In this document: one piece after another, positions 34,901 to 46,658 of the stretch
Layout: every line of letters begins with the position of its first letter
Position numbering within the stretch: the stretch's first letter is position 1
Notes under the pieces: model-generated
The model's database searches: none
What the model saw: only the letters and a program-made list of their open reading frames with translations
Told to the model about the DNA's origin: nothing
Translations under genes and position numbers: made by a program
Assembly: GCF_026914265.1 (NCBI RefSeq)
Contig: NC_069130.1
Span: forward strand, 45,015,929 to 45,079,928
Direction of reading: 5' to 3'
DNA from: Mya arenaria
Taxonomy: Eukaryota; Mollusca; Bivalvia; Myida; Myidae
DNA: 64,000 bases

Positions 34901-36015
34901 CATTTATTTTCATATGTGGAATGAAGCCCGAGCTCGGTGTACAAATGTCTTCATGGATCAATAGTTCTAGACCACCATTCCAACCATCATTCGACAGGAG
35001 AGAGGCTGAACTACTTCAGCGCCTGATTCTCTCCGGGAACCGTGAAGCCAGGGCGAACAACTATGGTGACATACCGCTCTATCTCGCACACTTCATGATT
35101 CATAGTGAGGTTAGTGACGAGGACGAGGATAGTGACGAGGATAGTGACGAGGACGAGGATAGTGACGAGGACGAGGATAGTGACGAGGACGAGGATAGTG
35201 ACGAGGATAGTGACGAGGACGAGGATAGTGACGAGGATAGTGACGAGGACGAGGATAGTGACGAGGACGAGGATAGTGACGAGGATAGTGACGAGGACGA
35301 GGATAGTAACCAGGATGTCGTAGTGTTAAAAAAGCTGATGATGATAAACAAGGAACGTATTCAGTCACTAGACATCATGGAATGCAATGATCAAATTAAT
35401 GGGGAAGAGCTGCAGGAGGTGATCACATCCTCCTCCGACTCCCTCAAAGCAGTGATACTGGAGTACCGTGATGGGCAGTATGACCTGTCCCAGTGTCACA
35501 GGCTGGAATATCTGCGTATAGGGGAAGACAATACAACACGTGTGCAGGTTGATCCAACACATATTACAACATGTTACTTAGCTAGAGTATCATCGAATGT
35601 TGAAATGTACATATTTAGATTATTTAAAAACGATCAAAGGTGGAGTAAACTACAACGTGTTGTGTTATGGGAAGTTAAGAATGTCCAGTTACTTGTGGAT
35701 ACACTACCAAGTCTCCCTCAGTTACAAAGCCTTGACATAGAGTGGACAGATCTAGGTGAGCTCCACCTCCTCCCTCCAGCCTCCATCACCGATATTACAC
35801 TTGAGTGGGTGACAATGACAGCGGGGGCGGTGCGGAGTCTGATAGAGACGATGAAGAACATACCACACACCATTACATGCGACATGGAGGAGTGCACGGT
35901 GGAACCTGCCAGTGAGATGAAAGACATCCGAGAACATATGAACAGTTCGCCGTCATTCGAGGTTCTGTTTGAATATGAGACTGGAAACCTTCATTTCACA
36001 TTCACCAAAATATGA
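24749..36015 (+). CDS. NLR-like protein: DUF4559/CXorf38-like (HEPN-type?) domain - NACHT - acidic repeat - LRR-like tail
   Basis: Coding exons 24749-25306, 26022-26180, 31352-31409 and 33542-36015 have GT-AG borders and compatible phases, giving about 1,082 residues. An acceptor TTCTTTTACCAG at 24720 shows an upstream non-coding exon. Residues 1-~245 resemble the CXorf38/DUF4559 family (AQNWVKAAF, HWEIGKCFLPPDGY, DFNGVISVMMNCKDF, then exon 2 VRDIGRHVRHSSDQKV). NACHT NTPase: Walker A GEPGEGKS at 338-345 and Walker B DGLDEW at 437-442. An acidic SDEDED/SDED tract spans 783-846, then a weakly leucine-rich region (LQSLDIEW, LKAVILEY) runs to 1082. No signal peptide or membrane segment is visible, so it is probably cytosolic. 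NACHT proteins oligomerise on sensing a ligand. Here the N-terminal domain would be the effector; this is inference. The exon 2 to exon 3 join is the least certain because of the repeat array between them. Confidence 0.82.
25355..25680. mobile_element. Foldback MITE, AGCTGCACTCTCACAG family, in NACHT-gene intron 1
   Basis: Left end AAAGCTGCACTCTCACAG and right end CTGTGAGAGTTCAGCTTTAA are inverted. The family is the same as 53571-53915 and 5104-5276. Length is about 325 bp; arms are diverged. No coding capacity. Confidence 0.75.
25887..25960. repeat. Compound microsatellite (ATCTAT)n, (CT)n, (AT)n
   Basis: Runs of ATCTAT, then CT, then AT dinucleotides sit about 60 bp upstream of exon 2 of the NACHT gene. 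The short frames reading through it have no coding meaning. Confidence 0.9.
26181..29940 (+). repeat. 3.8-kb minisatellite of ~81-bp units copied from the end of exon 2 plus its splice donor
   Basis: About 46 units. Each carries a version of the last codons of exon 2 (TELANRPEAQHAVEQLKK) followed by a donor-like site: AAGGTACG in the left part and CAGGTATGA in the right part. Left block (26181 to about 27400): units encode TELANRPEAQHAVEQLKK and are organised in 245-bp triplets. Right block (about 27400-29940): units encode TELAYRQQAQHAVEHIRQ followed at once by an in-frame stop after the donor. Occasional units are a few bases shorter (ACATATAACAGGTATAAC). The array begins exactly at the genuine donor of exon 2 (26180/26181), showing it grew from the exon-intron boundary. 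Open frames of 66 codons in the left block are a by-product of 81 being divisible by three. Confidence 0.9.
29955..30395 (-). mobile_element. tRNA-related SINE, ~440 bp
   Basis: On the minus strand a tRNA-like head (GGTGGCTGTGAGGCTTAGTT, then GTGGGTTCGAACCCCACT as B box) begins near 30392. A unique body follows down to about 29960, where it meets the last unit of the minisatellite. The 148-codon minus frame that covers it has no domain and is the SINE body read through. Confidence 0.55.
30964..31235. repeat. 272-bp foldback with 107-bp nearly identical arms
   Basis: Left arm 30964-31070 and right arm 31129-31235 are reverse complements with only one mismatch seen (GAACGAGTT against GAATGAGTT). 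Both carry the same run of ten A or T. The spacer is 58 bp. It lies in the intron about 115 bp upstream of exon 3 of the NACHT gene, so the unspliced transcript would form a very long hairpin. Probably a young foldback-type MITE. Confidence 0.92.
32060..33480 (+). repeat. 39-bp minisatellite in the last intron of the NACHT gene
   Basis: About 36 units of 39 bp (for example GCCTATCGTCTATGCCAAGA then GTCTTGTGATAATACTGCT). Unit sequence drifts from left to right; after about 33180 a CTTATCTTCCGCAACAAGCG variant takes over. Because 39 is divisible by three, long frames run through it: 32034-32774 reads NTAAYRLCQESC-type repeats, and another frame reads AKSLVIILLP-type repeats. The array ends about 60 bp before the acceptor of the NACHT exon at 33542. 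Called intronic because good splice signals skip it. Confidence 0.88.
35113..35304 (+). repeat. In-frame minisatellite coding the SDED acidic tract
   Basis: 192 bp made of AGTGACGAGGACGAGGAT (18 bp, SDEDED) and AGTGACGAGGAT (12 bp, SDED), mostly in 30-bp pairs. It encodes residues 783-846 between the NACHT and LRR-like parts. All steps are multiples of three, so changes in copy number keep the frame. Antisense serine-rich and histidine/proline-rich frames here are shadows. Confidence 0.93.
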
Positions 36016-36715
36016 ACAATAAGTTGAAAGTTCGCATCGATTATGGGAATTCATGTTCAATGAAAAACAGTGAAACAATCATAAAAGTGTCATTCTATTT
36101 ATAGAAATATATGTCACTTTTCCACAAACTAATTATCATCAACCACTTTCTATGTGTATTCATTTAATATGATTTATGTTGTGTATTAACATGCATCCTA
36201 AAAAAGATTTAACTGTACACAGCAATGTCGTTGTGGCAGGTGTTATTAAATACATCTATTTTGGATGAAAACTTTCGTAATCAACACGTGCAATAGTCGG
36301 TTCAACTTGACCGACTTTTTTTAAAAAGAATCCCTTTACAAATGAACTCATTTCCTAGTTTAATGTGATATCATTTGTTAAATGTTAAGTACTTACTTCG
36401 CTTAGGGAAAATTGATTGATAGGGATGATGATCCGTATTTAATAGACAAATATACCTATAACATGTTGACTTTTTTAATTTTAATCATCTATCACATAAA
36501 TTTCACGTAAATATAATAATATCTTCAAAATAATAATATCATATATGGACAATTGCTACAAAAGAAATACCAAACAATAAACACATTTAGTTACCTAAAT
36601 AATAGAATATACAATGGCTTATTATTTAACATGTCACACAATTGGATTATAAATTTATAATTGAAGATATAATTAAACGTTGAAAATATTGTTTGATTTG
36701 TATTTAATACGATAA
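36016..36715 (+). other. 3' flank of NACHT gene
   Basis: AT-rich sequence without coding signs. Possible poly(A) signals are ATTAAA near 36245 and AATAAA near 36577. No further exon is seen before the GAT microsatellite. Confidence 0.4.
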
Positions 36716-37005
36716 GGATGAAAATGTGTTATAATGATGATAAGTATGATGATGATGGTGGTGGTGTTGTTGGTGATGATGATGGTGGTGGTGTTGGTGG
36801 TGATGATGATGATGATAGTGGTGGTGGTGGCGATGACGACTTAAACCGCCACGACGTCGATGATAGCGATGACGACTACAACGACGACGACGTCGATGAT
36901 GATGATTATGATGATGGTGGTGGTGGTTGTGGTGATGATGATGATGATCATGATGATGATCATGATGATCATGATGATGATCATGATGATGATGATGATA
37001 ATAAC

Positions 37006-37063
<58 letters not shown>

Positions 37064-37064
37064 A
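36716..37064. repeat. (GAT)n / (GGT)n microsatellite
   Basis: Interrupted GAT and GGT trinucleotide tract, purest at 36990-37060. The apparent Asp/Gly and Met-rich reading frames are trinucleotide artefacts. Confidence 0.95.
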
Positions 37065-37795
37065 GCTAATAATTATGACTGAGAAATCAAATTTAAGGCT
37101 GGACAATAAATGTTAACTTGCTCTTGAAGCAAGGTACGTAAAAAACATACAACACACTGTCATGATGTGGGCATTAGAAGTACGTTATATCAAAATAATC
37201 ATGCAAGGAATAGTATTTCTAATATAAGCAAAACTCAGAAAAAAATGGTTTTGTATACAAATACACACACTGCGGGAGTCGATTCTAGCAGGCTCAGAAA
37301 TGCATCTGATTGCATTTATATGAATGAATCCTTTGGGGACTGACGGACACGTCAACTACCAGACCATTTTACTACCAGTATCACCTTACTACTATTTACG
37401 AGGTCTATCTCGTATTTTGCCGGAGATGGCCGAGTTGTTACGATTGACCAGGCGTCAAACCAAACAAATTGCAGACACAGCGAACGGTCTTCAAGAACCT
37501 TATACACTGTTCCATGTTAATTATTATCATTTAATATAAAACAGTTTAGTCATATCATTTCATTCATTAAATTTAACCATTTTATAAATAAGAAACATCA
37601 ACATAATACTACAAAGCTATACTTTTAGCAATTCACCGATTTTCTTTTTTATTGAAAACAAATTTGCAGTGACACTTGTATTAAATATCAATACATACAC
37701 ATGTATATAAAAAAAACATAAATCTTGAGTGATACACCTTTAACGACTTCTTAGATAATGCATATATGGATAATATTAATTACTGGTAACAAGAT
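37065..37795. other. Intergenic; contains a diverged copy of intronic sequence
   Basis: No gene seen. 37678-37795 (TATCAATACATACACATGTA, TTGAGTGATA, ATGCATATATGGATAAT) is similar to 30568-30690 in the NACHT-gene intron. This suggests a duplicated segment or a shared dispersed repeat. The 71-codon frame at 37324-37539 has no recognisable feature. Confidence 0.4.
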
Positions 37796-39272
37796 TGCGT
37801 CATCGGTGAGGTATCGTCATCGGTGAGGCGTCGTCATCAGTGAGGCGTCGCCCATTGCGTCATCGTCGAGATGTCGTCATCGGTGAGGCGTCGCCCATAG
37901 CGTGATCGTCGAGGTGTCGTCATCCGTGAGGCGTCACCAAAAACGTCATCGTCGAGGAATCGTCATCGGTGAGGTATCGCCCATAGCGTCATCGTCGAGG
38001 TGCCGTCATCAGTGAGGCGTCGCCCATAGCGTCATCGTCGAGGTATCGTCATCAGTAATGCGTCGCCCAAAGCGTCATCGTCGAGGTGTCGTCATCAGTG
38101 AGGCGTCGCCCATTGCGTCATCGTCGAGGTGTCGTCACCAGTGAGGCGTCGCCCATTGCGTCATCGGTGAGGTGTCGCCCATTGCGTCATCGGTGAGGTG
38201 TCGCCCATTGCGTCATCGGTGAGATGTCGCCTTTTGCGTCATCGGTGATGTGCAGCCCATTGCGTCATCGGTGAGGTATCAACCATTGCGTCATCGGTGA
38301 GATGCAGCCCATAGCGTCATCGGTAAGGTGTCGTTCATTGCGTTCATCGGTGAGGTATCATCCACTGCGTTCAGCGGCGAGGTGTCTCCAAAAGTGTCAT
38401 CGGTGAGGTATCGACATCAATGGGGTGTCTTCCATAGTGTCATCGGTGATGTTTCGTCTTCGGTGAGGTATCTCCCATAGCCTTATCGTCGAGGTGTCGT
38501 CATCGGTGAGACGACGCCCATTGCGTCATCGATGAGGTGTCGCCAATAGCTTCATTGATGAAGTGTCGCCAATAGCGTCATCGGTGAGATGTCGCCCATA
38601 GCGTCATCGGTGAGGTATCACACATAGCCACATCGGTGAGTGATCGTCATCAGTGAGGTGTCGCCCATTGCGACATTGGCGAGGTGTCGTCATCAGTAAG
38701 GCGTCGCCCATTGCGTCATCGTCGAGGTGTCGTCATCATTGAGGCGTCGCCCATTGCGTCATCGGTGAGGTGTCGTCATCGGTGAGGCGTCGCCCATCGC
38801 GTCATCGGTGAGGTGTCGCCAGTTGCGTCATCGGTGAGGTGTCGCAATTTGTGTCATCGGTGAGTTATCGCCATTTGCGTCATTGGTGAGGTGTTGTCAT
38901 TTGCGTCAGAGGTGAGGTGCCGCACATAGCGTCACCGATGATGTATCACCCACTGCGTTATCGGTGAGGTGCCGCCCAAAACCTCATCGGTTAGGTATAA
39001 GCCATACCGTCATCGGCGAGTTGTCGTCAGTTGTGTCATCGATGAGGTGTCGCCATTTACGTCATCGTTCAGTTGTCGCCATGTGCGTCATCAGTGAGGT
39101 GTCACCATTTGTGTCATCGGTGAGGTGCCGCACATAGCGTCATCAGTGAGGTATCACCCATTGCGTCATCGGTGAGGTGTTGCCCATTGCGTCATCGGTG
39201 AGGTGTCGCCAATATCGTCATCGGTGAGGTATCACCCATTGCGTCATCGGTGAGGTGCCGCCCATCGTGCCA
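37796..39272. repeat. 26-bp CpG-rich minisatellite
   Basis: Around 56 units built on GCGTCATCGGTGAGGTGTCG then CCCATT, with frequent GTCGAGG and CATCAGTGAGG variants. Contrasts with the AT-rich surroundings. No coding capacity. Confidence 0.93.
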
Positions 39273-39307
39273 TAAGAGAGATATCACTCCTTGCTGGCAA
39301 ACTCATT

Positions 39308-41135
39308 CTCTATAGAGTTATTGAATCTGCTTCTTAATCACCAACCAGTGATATACACTGTACATGTTCTATAATTATAGAGTCTGCATCTTAATCATCA
39401 ACCAGTGATATACAATGTACATGTTCTAGAGTTATTGAATCTGCTTCTTAATCATCAACCAGTGATATACACTGTACATGTTCTATAATCATAGAGTCTG
39501 CATCTTAATCATCAACCAGTGATATACAATGTACATGTTCTAGAGTTATTGAATCTGCTTCTTAATCACCAACCAGTGATATACACTGTACATGTTCTAT
39601 AATTATAGAGTCTGCATCTTAATCATCAACCAGTGATATACAATGTACATGTTCTATAATTATAGAGTCTGCTTCTTAATCACCAACCAGTGATATACAC
39701 TGTACATGTAACAGAGTTATAGAGTCTGCTTCTTAATCACCAACCAGTGATATACAATGTACATGTTCTATAATTATAGAGTCTGCATCTTAATCATCAA
39801 CCAGTGATATACAATGTACATGTTCTAGAGTTATTGAATCTGCTTCTTAATCACCAACCAGTGATATACAATGTACATGTTCTAGAGTTATTGAATCTGT
39901 TTCTTAATCACCAACCAGTGATATACAATGTACATGTTCTAGAGTTATTGAATCTGCTTCTTAATCATCAACCAGTGATATACAATGTACATGTTTTAGA
40001 GTTATTGAATCTGCTTCTTAATCATCAACCAGTGATATACACTGTACATGTTCTATAATTATAGAGTCTGCATCTTAATCATCAACCAGTGATATACAAT
40101 GTACATGTTTTAGAGTTATTGAATCTGCTTCTTAATCATCAACCAGTGATATACACTGTACATGTTCTATAATTATAGAGTCTGCTTCTTAATCATCAAC
40201 CAGTGATATACAATGTACATGTTTTAGAGTTATTGAATCTGCTTCTTAATCATCAACCAGTGATATACACTGTACATGTTCTATAATTATAGAGTCTGCA
40301 TCTTAATCATCAACCAGTGATATACAATGTACATGTTCTATAATTATAGAGTCTGCTTCTTAATCATCAACCAGTGATATACACTGTACATGTTCTATAA
40401 TTATAGAGTCTGCTTCTTAATCATCAACCAGTGATATACAATGTACATGTTTTAGAGTTATTGAATCTGCTTCTTAATCATCAACCAGTGATATACACTG
40501 TACATGTTCTATAATTATAGAGTCTGCATCTTAATCATCAACCAGTGATATACAATGTACATGTAACAGAATTATAGAGTCTGCTTCTTAATCATCAACC
40601 AGTGATATACAATGTACATGTTTTAGAGTTATTGAATCTGCTTCTTAATCATCAACCAGTGATATACACTGTACATGTTCTATAATAATAGATTCTGCTC
40701 CTTAATCACCAACCAGTGATATACACTGTACATGTTCTAGAGTTATAGAATCTGTTTCTTAATCATCAACCAGTGATATACACTGTACATGTTCTAGAAT
40801 TATAGAGTCTGCATCTTAATCATCAACCAGTGATATACAATGTTCATGTTCTAGAAACATAGATTCTGTTTTTTTATGATCAACCAGTGATATACAATGT
40901 ACATGTTCTAGAAACATAGATTCTGTTTTTTTATGATCAACCAGTGATATACAATGTACATGTTCTAGAAACATAGATTCTGCTTTTTTATGATCAACCA
41001 GTGATATACAATGTACATGTTCTAGAAACATAGATTCTGCTTTTTTATGATCAACCAGTGATATACAATGCTCTAGAATTATAGATTTCGTTCCTTAATC
41101 ATCAATTAGTGATATACAATGTACATGTTCCCGAA
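39308..41135. repeat. 57-bp minisatellite with alternating variants
   Basis: About 32 units containing CAACCAGTGATATACAATGT and ACATGTTCT. Two main variants, TAGAGTTATTGAATCTGCTT and TATAATTATAGAGTCTGCAT, often alternate and give a 114-bp dimer pattern. The last units (about 40850-41060) share GAAACATAGATTCTG and a TTTTTTATGATC block. Since 57 is 19 codons, repetitive frames appear on both strands. Confidence 0.93.
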
Positions 41136-42239
41136 ATATAGATCCTTCTTCATAATAAGGATTGGTGTTATGTTTCGTTGGATAAGTAACATGTGAACTA
41201 CGCTTATCCACAAATGCATGCAGTTTTAAACACAACTCTTCAAATATTTTGATTCTTAATTCAATACTAATCAGTTACTGACAAACACAAGACGTTTCCA
41301 AGAAAACGGACCAGAATGTTTTTAAATGCTAAAAATATCAATCAATTCAGTTAACAGAGCTAGGATATTTTTTAAAAACTCTGAAAAAAAACAACACTTC
41401 ACCAGACTTATACATTTAAACATCCCATTACAACTGTAACATTTATACTAAATAACTTTGTGTCTTTTCTGTCCTACAATCTTTTAAAATCTTAAAACAT
41501 TTAAATATGTACATTATTAGTTATTTGGTCTGTTACTGACCCACTATGGAAAAATGGGGGGGGGGGGGTCTGTTAAAATTGATTTGAATCAGGTAAATCA
41601 GTAGGGTTAAGAGACTGGGCAAATAGACAAAATATAATCTCAAGCACTAAGCCAGTTCACCTTTGACCATTACATAACGTTGAACTTAGTGGAAAAGTGT
41701 AAATTGCTGAATTTTATAAATTGTAACAACATTCCACAATGTTTGAATTTAATGATTTCTTGAAGCAATAGTATGATGCTTACAAGTATATCTGTGATGT
41801 TTGGCACATGTTACCTTATTATCTGTTTCAAAACGTATACTATAGATTCAGTAATCGACAAGAGGTTACATACAAAGTTTATTAAGGTAATCCATCCAAC
41901 AAAAATGCAACAAATTGCTATTGGTAAAGTTTTGTTTAAAAGTAACAAAATGTTAAAGTATGTTTTGAGTTAGAGCATTGTATTATGGACATTATGTTAT
42001 TTAAGAAATAAATTAATAAAACTGCTTAATAATCATATTTAAATTTAGTTGTATTACCTCCCTTTATTATATCATAACATAAATGTTTTATTACTTCCCT
42101 TTAATAAATCATATTAAAATAGAAGCGTCATTATGGTGTTATCAAAAATGTGATACATGCAAAACTAATATGATGATTCATGAATAAATATAGATTAAAC
42201 ATATAAATAATATCGATGTCAACATCTAAAATGTACAAA
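41136..42239. other. Intergenic, nothing recognised
   Basis: AT-rich unique-looking sequence with a G run near 41558 and no supported gene, RNA or repeat structure. Confidence 0.5.
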
Positions 42240-44320
42240 ACATCATTATGATGGATGGCGTACGTTAATGCACTAACACATCTTTGCATCCTTTTGATGG
42301 ATGACTTACCTTAATGCACTAACACATCTTTGCATCAGTATGATGGATGGCGTACCTTAATGCACTAACACATCTTTGCATCCTTATGATGGATGGCGTA
42401 CATTAATGCACTAACACATCTTTGCATCCTTATGATGGATAACCTACCTTAATGCACTAACACATCTTTGCATCAGTATGATGGATGGCGTACCTTAATG
42501 CACTAACACATCTTTGCATCCTTATGATGGATGGCGTACATTAATGCACTAACACATCATTGCATCCATATGATGGATGGCTTACCTTAATGCACTAACA
42601 CATCTTTGCATCAGTATGATGGATGGCGTACCTTAATGCACTAACACATCATTGCATCCTTATGATGGATGGCTTACCTTAATGCACTAACACATCTTTG
42701 CATCAGTATGATGGATGGCGTACCTTAATGCACTAACACATCTTTGCATCCTTATGATGGATGGCGTACATTAATGCACTAACACATCATTGCATCCTTA
42801 TGATGGATGACCTACCTTAATGCACTAACACATCTTTGCATCCTTATGATGGATGGCGTACATTAATGCACTAACACATCTTTGCATCCTTATGATTGAT
42901 GGCGTAAATTAATGCACTAACACATCTTTGCATCCTTATGATGGATGGCGTAAATTAATGCACTAACACATCTTTGCATCCTTATGGTGGATGGCTTACC
43001 TTAATGCACTAACACATCTTTGCATCAGTATGATGGATGGCGTAAATTAATGCACTAACACATCATTGCATCCTTATGATTGATGGCGTACCTTAATGCA
43101 CTCACACATCTTTGCATCAGTATGATGGATGGCGTACCTTAATGCACTAACACATCTTTGCATCCTTATGTTGGATGGCGTACATTAATGCACTAACACA
43201 TCTTTGCATCAAGTATGATGGATGGCTTACCTTAATGCACTAACACATCATTGCATCCTTATGATGGATGGTTTACCTTAATGCACTAACACATCTTTGC
43301 ATCCTGATGGTGGATGGCTTACCTTAATGCACTAACACATCTTTGTATCCTGATGGTGGATGGCTTACCTTAATGCACTAACACATCATTGCATCCTTAT
43401 GATGGATGATTTACCTTAATGCACTAACACATCTTTGCATCCTGATGGTGGATGGCTTACCTTAATGCACTAACACATCATTGCATCCTTATGATGGATG
43501 GTTTACCTTAATGCACTAACACATCTTTGCATCCTGATAGTGGATGGCTTACCTTAATGCACTTACACATCTTTGCAATCTTATGATGGATGGCGTACCT
43601 AAATGCACTAACACATCTTTGCCTCCTTATGATGGATGGCGTACCTTAATGCACTTACACATTTTCCATCCTTATGATGGATGGCAAACCTTAATGCATT
43701 AACACATCTTTGCATCCTTATGATAGATGACCTACCTTAATGCACTTACACATCTTTGCATCCTTATGATGGATGGCGTACCTAAATGCACCAACACACC
43801 TTTGCATCCTTATAATAGATGGCGTACCTTAATACACTAACACATCTTTGCATCCTTATGATGGATGGCGTACCTTAATGCACTTACACATTTTGCATCC
43901 TTATGATGGATGGCGTACCTTAGTGCACTAACACATCTTTGCATCCTTAGGGTGGATGGCATACCTTAATGCACTTACACATCTTTGCATCCTTATAATG
44001 GATGGCGTACCTTAATGCACTAACACATCTTTACCTCCTTATAATGGGTGGCGTACCTTATGCATTAACAAATCTATGCATCCTTATAATGGACGGCGTA
44101 CCTTAATGCACTAACACATCTTTACCTCCTTATAATGGATGGCGTACCTTAATGCATTAACACATCTTTGCATCCTTATAATGGATGGCGTACCTTAATG
44201 CAATAACACATCTTCGCATCTTTATGATGGATGGCTTACCTTAATGCATTAACACATATTTGCCTCCTTATGGTGGATGGCGTACCTTAATGCACTCATA
44301 CATCTTTGCATCCTTATGGA
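42240..44320. repeat. 46-bp minisatellite
   Basis: About 45 units carrying CTTAATGCACTAACACATCT, TTGCATCCTTATGATGGATG and GCGTAC; for example TTAATGCACT recurs at 42311 and 42357. The units become more varied after about 43560. A unit of 46 bp shifts frame every repeat, so there is no long frame. Confidence 0.93.
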
Positions 44321-46658
44321 ACTTAATCTTTGTTTGGGCTGACCATTTTAAGTCAAATCTTGATACCACTGGTATGTTTTTTGGCCTAAATGTTCAGCTT
44401 AATATATTAAGTCGATACTTGATTTAACGGGACATTCTTACGTTTGGCTTCAATAGAAATTTAAAATTTCTGCGATTTATGACGTCAGTAAACAACGTTT
44501 CACGCACTTTTTGTAAAATGTACAAAAGTGCGTTTTCTTCGTCAATTTTTCCACAAATTGATAATTTTAGATATGCAAGAAAAAATATCAATTATGTTTT
44601 TCAGGTCCGGTTAAAAATAACATCCCTCGGTCACGCTGCGTGGCCGGTAATTCGGCTTACGCGCGTGCACTGGGGTTGGATTTTTTCTAGCCGTACCCGA
44701 CATACATGATATATACTTATAGTTCTATGGTAAAAATAAAGCACGTAGTCTTTTGTTTTCGAAATAGTTTTCAGTAAGGTTAAGATATTTCGCGGAGAGT
44801 TTTGTTTCCGCAGGAAGTATGCATAACCAGCAACTTTTATATTCATTCCAAAAGCGTTAACTTTTTATATTCCTTCAAGAAAAAAAAACATTAGCGATAG
44901 CGCCACCACTAGGGCAACAGCGCCAGCACTTTTATAAATATGTGCATTTTTCCTTTTAAGGAAGTGCTTATCAGGTTTGTTGTGTTCCGGCATAGGTACT
45001 AGACATAACAGTTATGTTTACATGCGTGAGAATGTTCCTACGGGGTGTGTAAGCAAGAAATGTATTTGTATGCAATCAAATCTTAAAATATGCACAAGTC
45101 CGATTCGGGAGAAAAGCTCTGACACCACAGTTTGCACACTATTGAAACAAAATAGTAACCAGCCCACAGTACAAGTATTCTTACACGGTACCACATCTTC
45201 CGATTTTCGAAATATGTCCGTTAAATGAAATTATAAAATAAAATATAAACCATACTCACGTTTGTTCATGTAAACATAGGGCACAGCTCCACCACGGAAT
45301 TGTCGACAACTCTTTTTCTTTGCACCACCGTAAAGTGGTGGAGATGGCGTTTAGAGGTCGTGTAGTCTGTGTTTATAGGCCAGTCAATTTAATATTTGGA
45401 GTCAAACAAATTTCTTAAAAATTGTTGTGTATTTTGCGATGCGTTATATTTTTTGTCTTAAATCTGTGAAATGTCCGCACCCGAGCTCACGCGGCATTTA
45501 GAAATGCAGACATTTAAAATTCGAAAAAAAAGTTTACCGATGACCTGCATTGAGCACAATACTTACCATTTGCGAATTCCATACACGGTGCGCATGTTAA
45601 AAGTCATATCAATCAATATGCGCGTTTTTTTTAAATTTTAAAACGTTGCTTAATAGTTCACTCCACGAAATCGATCTTTGCAATAAGAAGGACGACAAAC
45701 AAAGTCAGTTCACAATAAGGTCTGGGCATACACATGTCCTCTCATGAAATAATACATAATTATACACATGTATTCAACCGATGCGCAACCTATAAAACAT
45801 TCTGCTTTTAAACAAAAACAAATGGTTCATGTATTGAATTCTATAAGACAGCAGTATTTCCAATTGCACAGTTATTTATTGTTCATAATTATTGATACTC
45901 ACGTATATATACCAGATATGAACAATACAAAATAATGATATTTCACTGTTTCAAATAAAGGATATATCAGTTGGACAGTTTTCACTGTTTTTAAAATTTC
46001 AGCCCACTATGACTATCAAATCAAACGTCAACGCGCACAGGGTTGGGACACAATTCCAACGAAGATATTACACAATATGACGTCATTTTCGCATACGATT
46101 CGGCGCGCCTTTCTGAGAAACTTCAGTCTTTTCATCCTTATAGGCAAATATTAAAAACGAAAGAAAATGTTTGTTTCTGTTCATATGGCAAACTATTTCA
46201 TTTCCTTAACACCAAAAGTAAATATTCCTTTTGTTAGCCGATCAGTCAGTCTTTCTAATGAGACTATATGTAATGCTTATTTAAGAACTTTGATTTGTGG
46301 GTATCTAAATCCTTTCAGTTACAATTTACTACCGAAACAAATATCTATTTCAGACCATTAGTCAAGCGGATCTAACTATTTGCCGAATGAAAACACCTAC
46401 ACCATATGGAAAGGTCATAGGGTAACAGCTGGATACGAACTAGTTTTTTTAAAGTTTAAATATACACCACATTTTGAAATGTCCATGAACTAACCAGTTC
46501 CATATGTACAAGAGTGGTAGTTTTTATTTAGCATTACGGATCACGCCTTGTGCTCTCATGGAAATCCTGGCTTATTGCATTTCAAAACATTTTCTTATTA
46601 CTATATGATATATTCCAAGGTTTTCACCGTTATAATCAGAATGTACATAGTCATAATT
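44321..46658. other. Intergenic, no supported gene
   Basis: Short frames only. A TGACGTCA CRE-type palindrome occurs at about 44480-44487. An imperfect CTCCACCAC/GTGGTGGAG hairpin lies at about 45288-45343. Neither can be tied to a gene. Confidence 0.35.

Noticed and set aside
35100-35368. Ser-rich and His/Pro/Arg-rich antisense frames
   Set aside because: Shadows of the SDED-coding repeat of the NACHT gene.
36718-37065. Asp/Gly-rich 115-codon frame
   Set aside because: It is a translation of a GAT/GGT trinucleotide microsatellite with no flanking gene signals.
37796-44320. Regularly repeated arrays as CRISPR-like
   Set aside because: Units are contiguous without unique spacers and the genome is eukaryotic; these are minisatellites.
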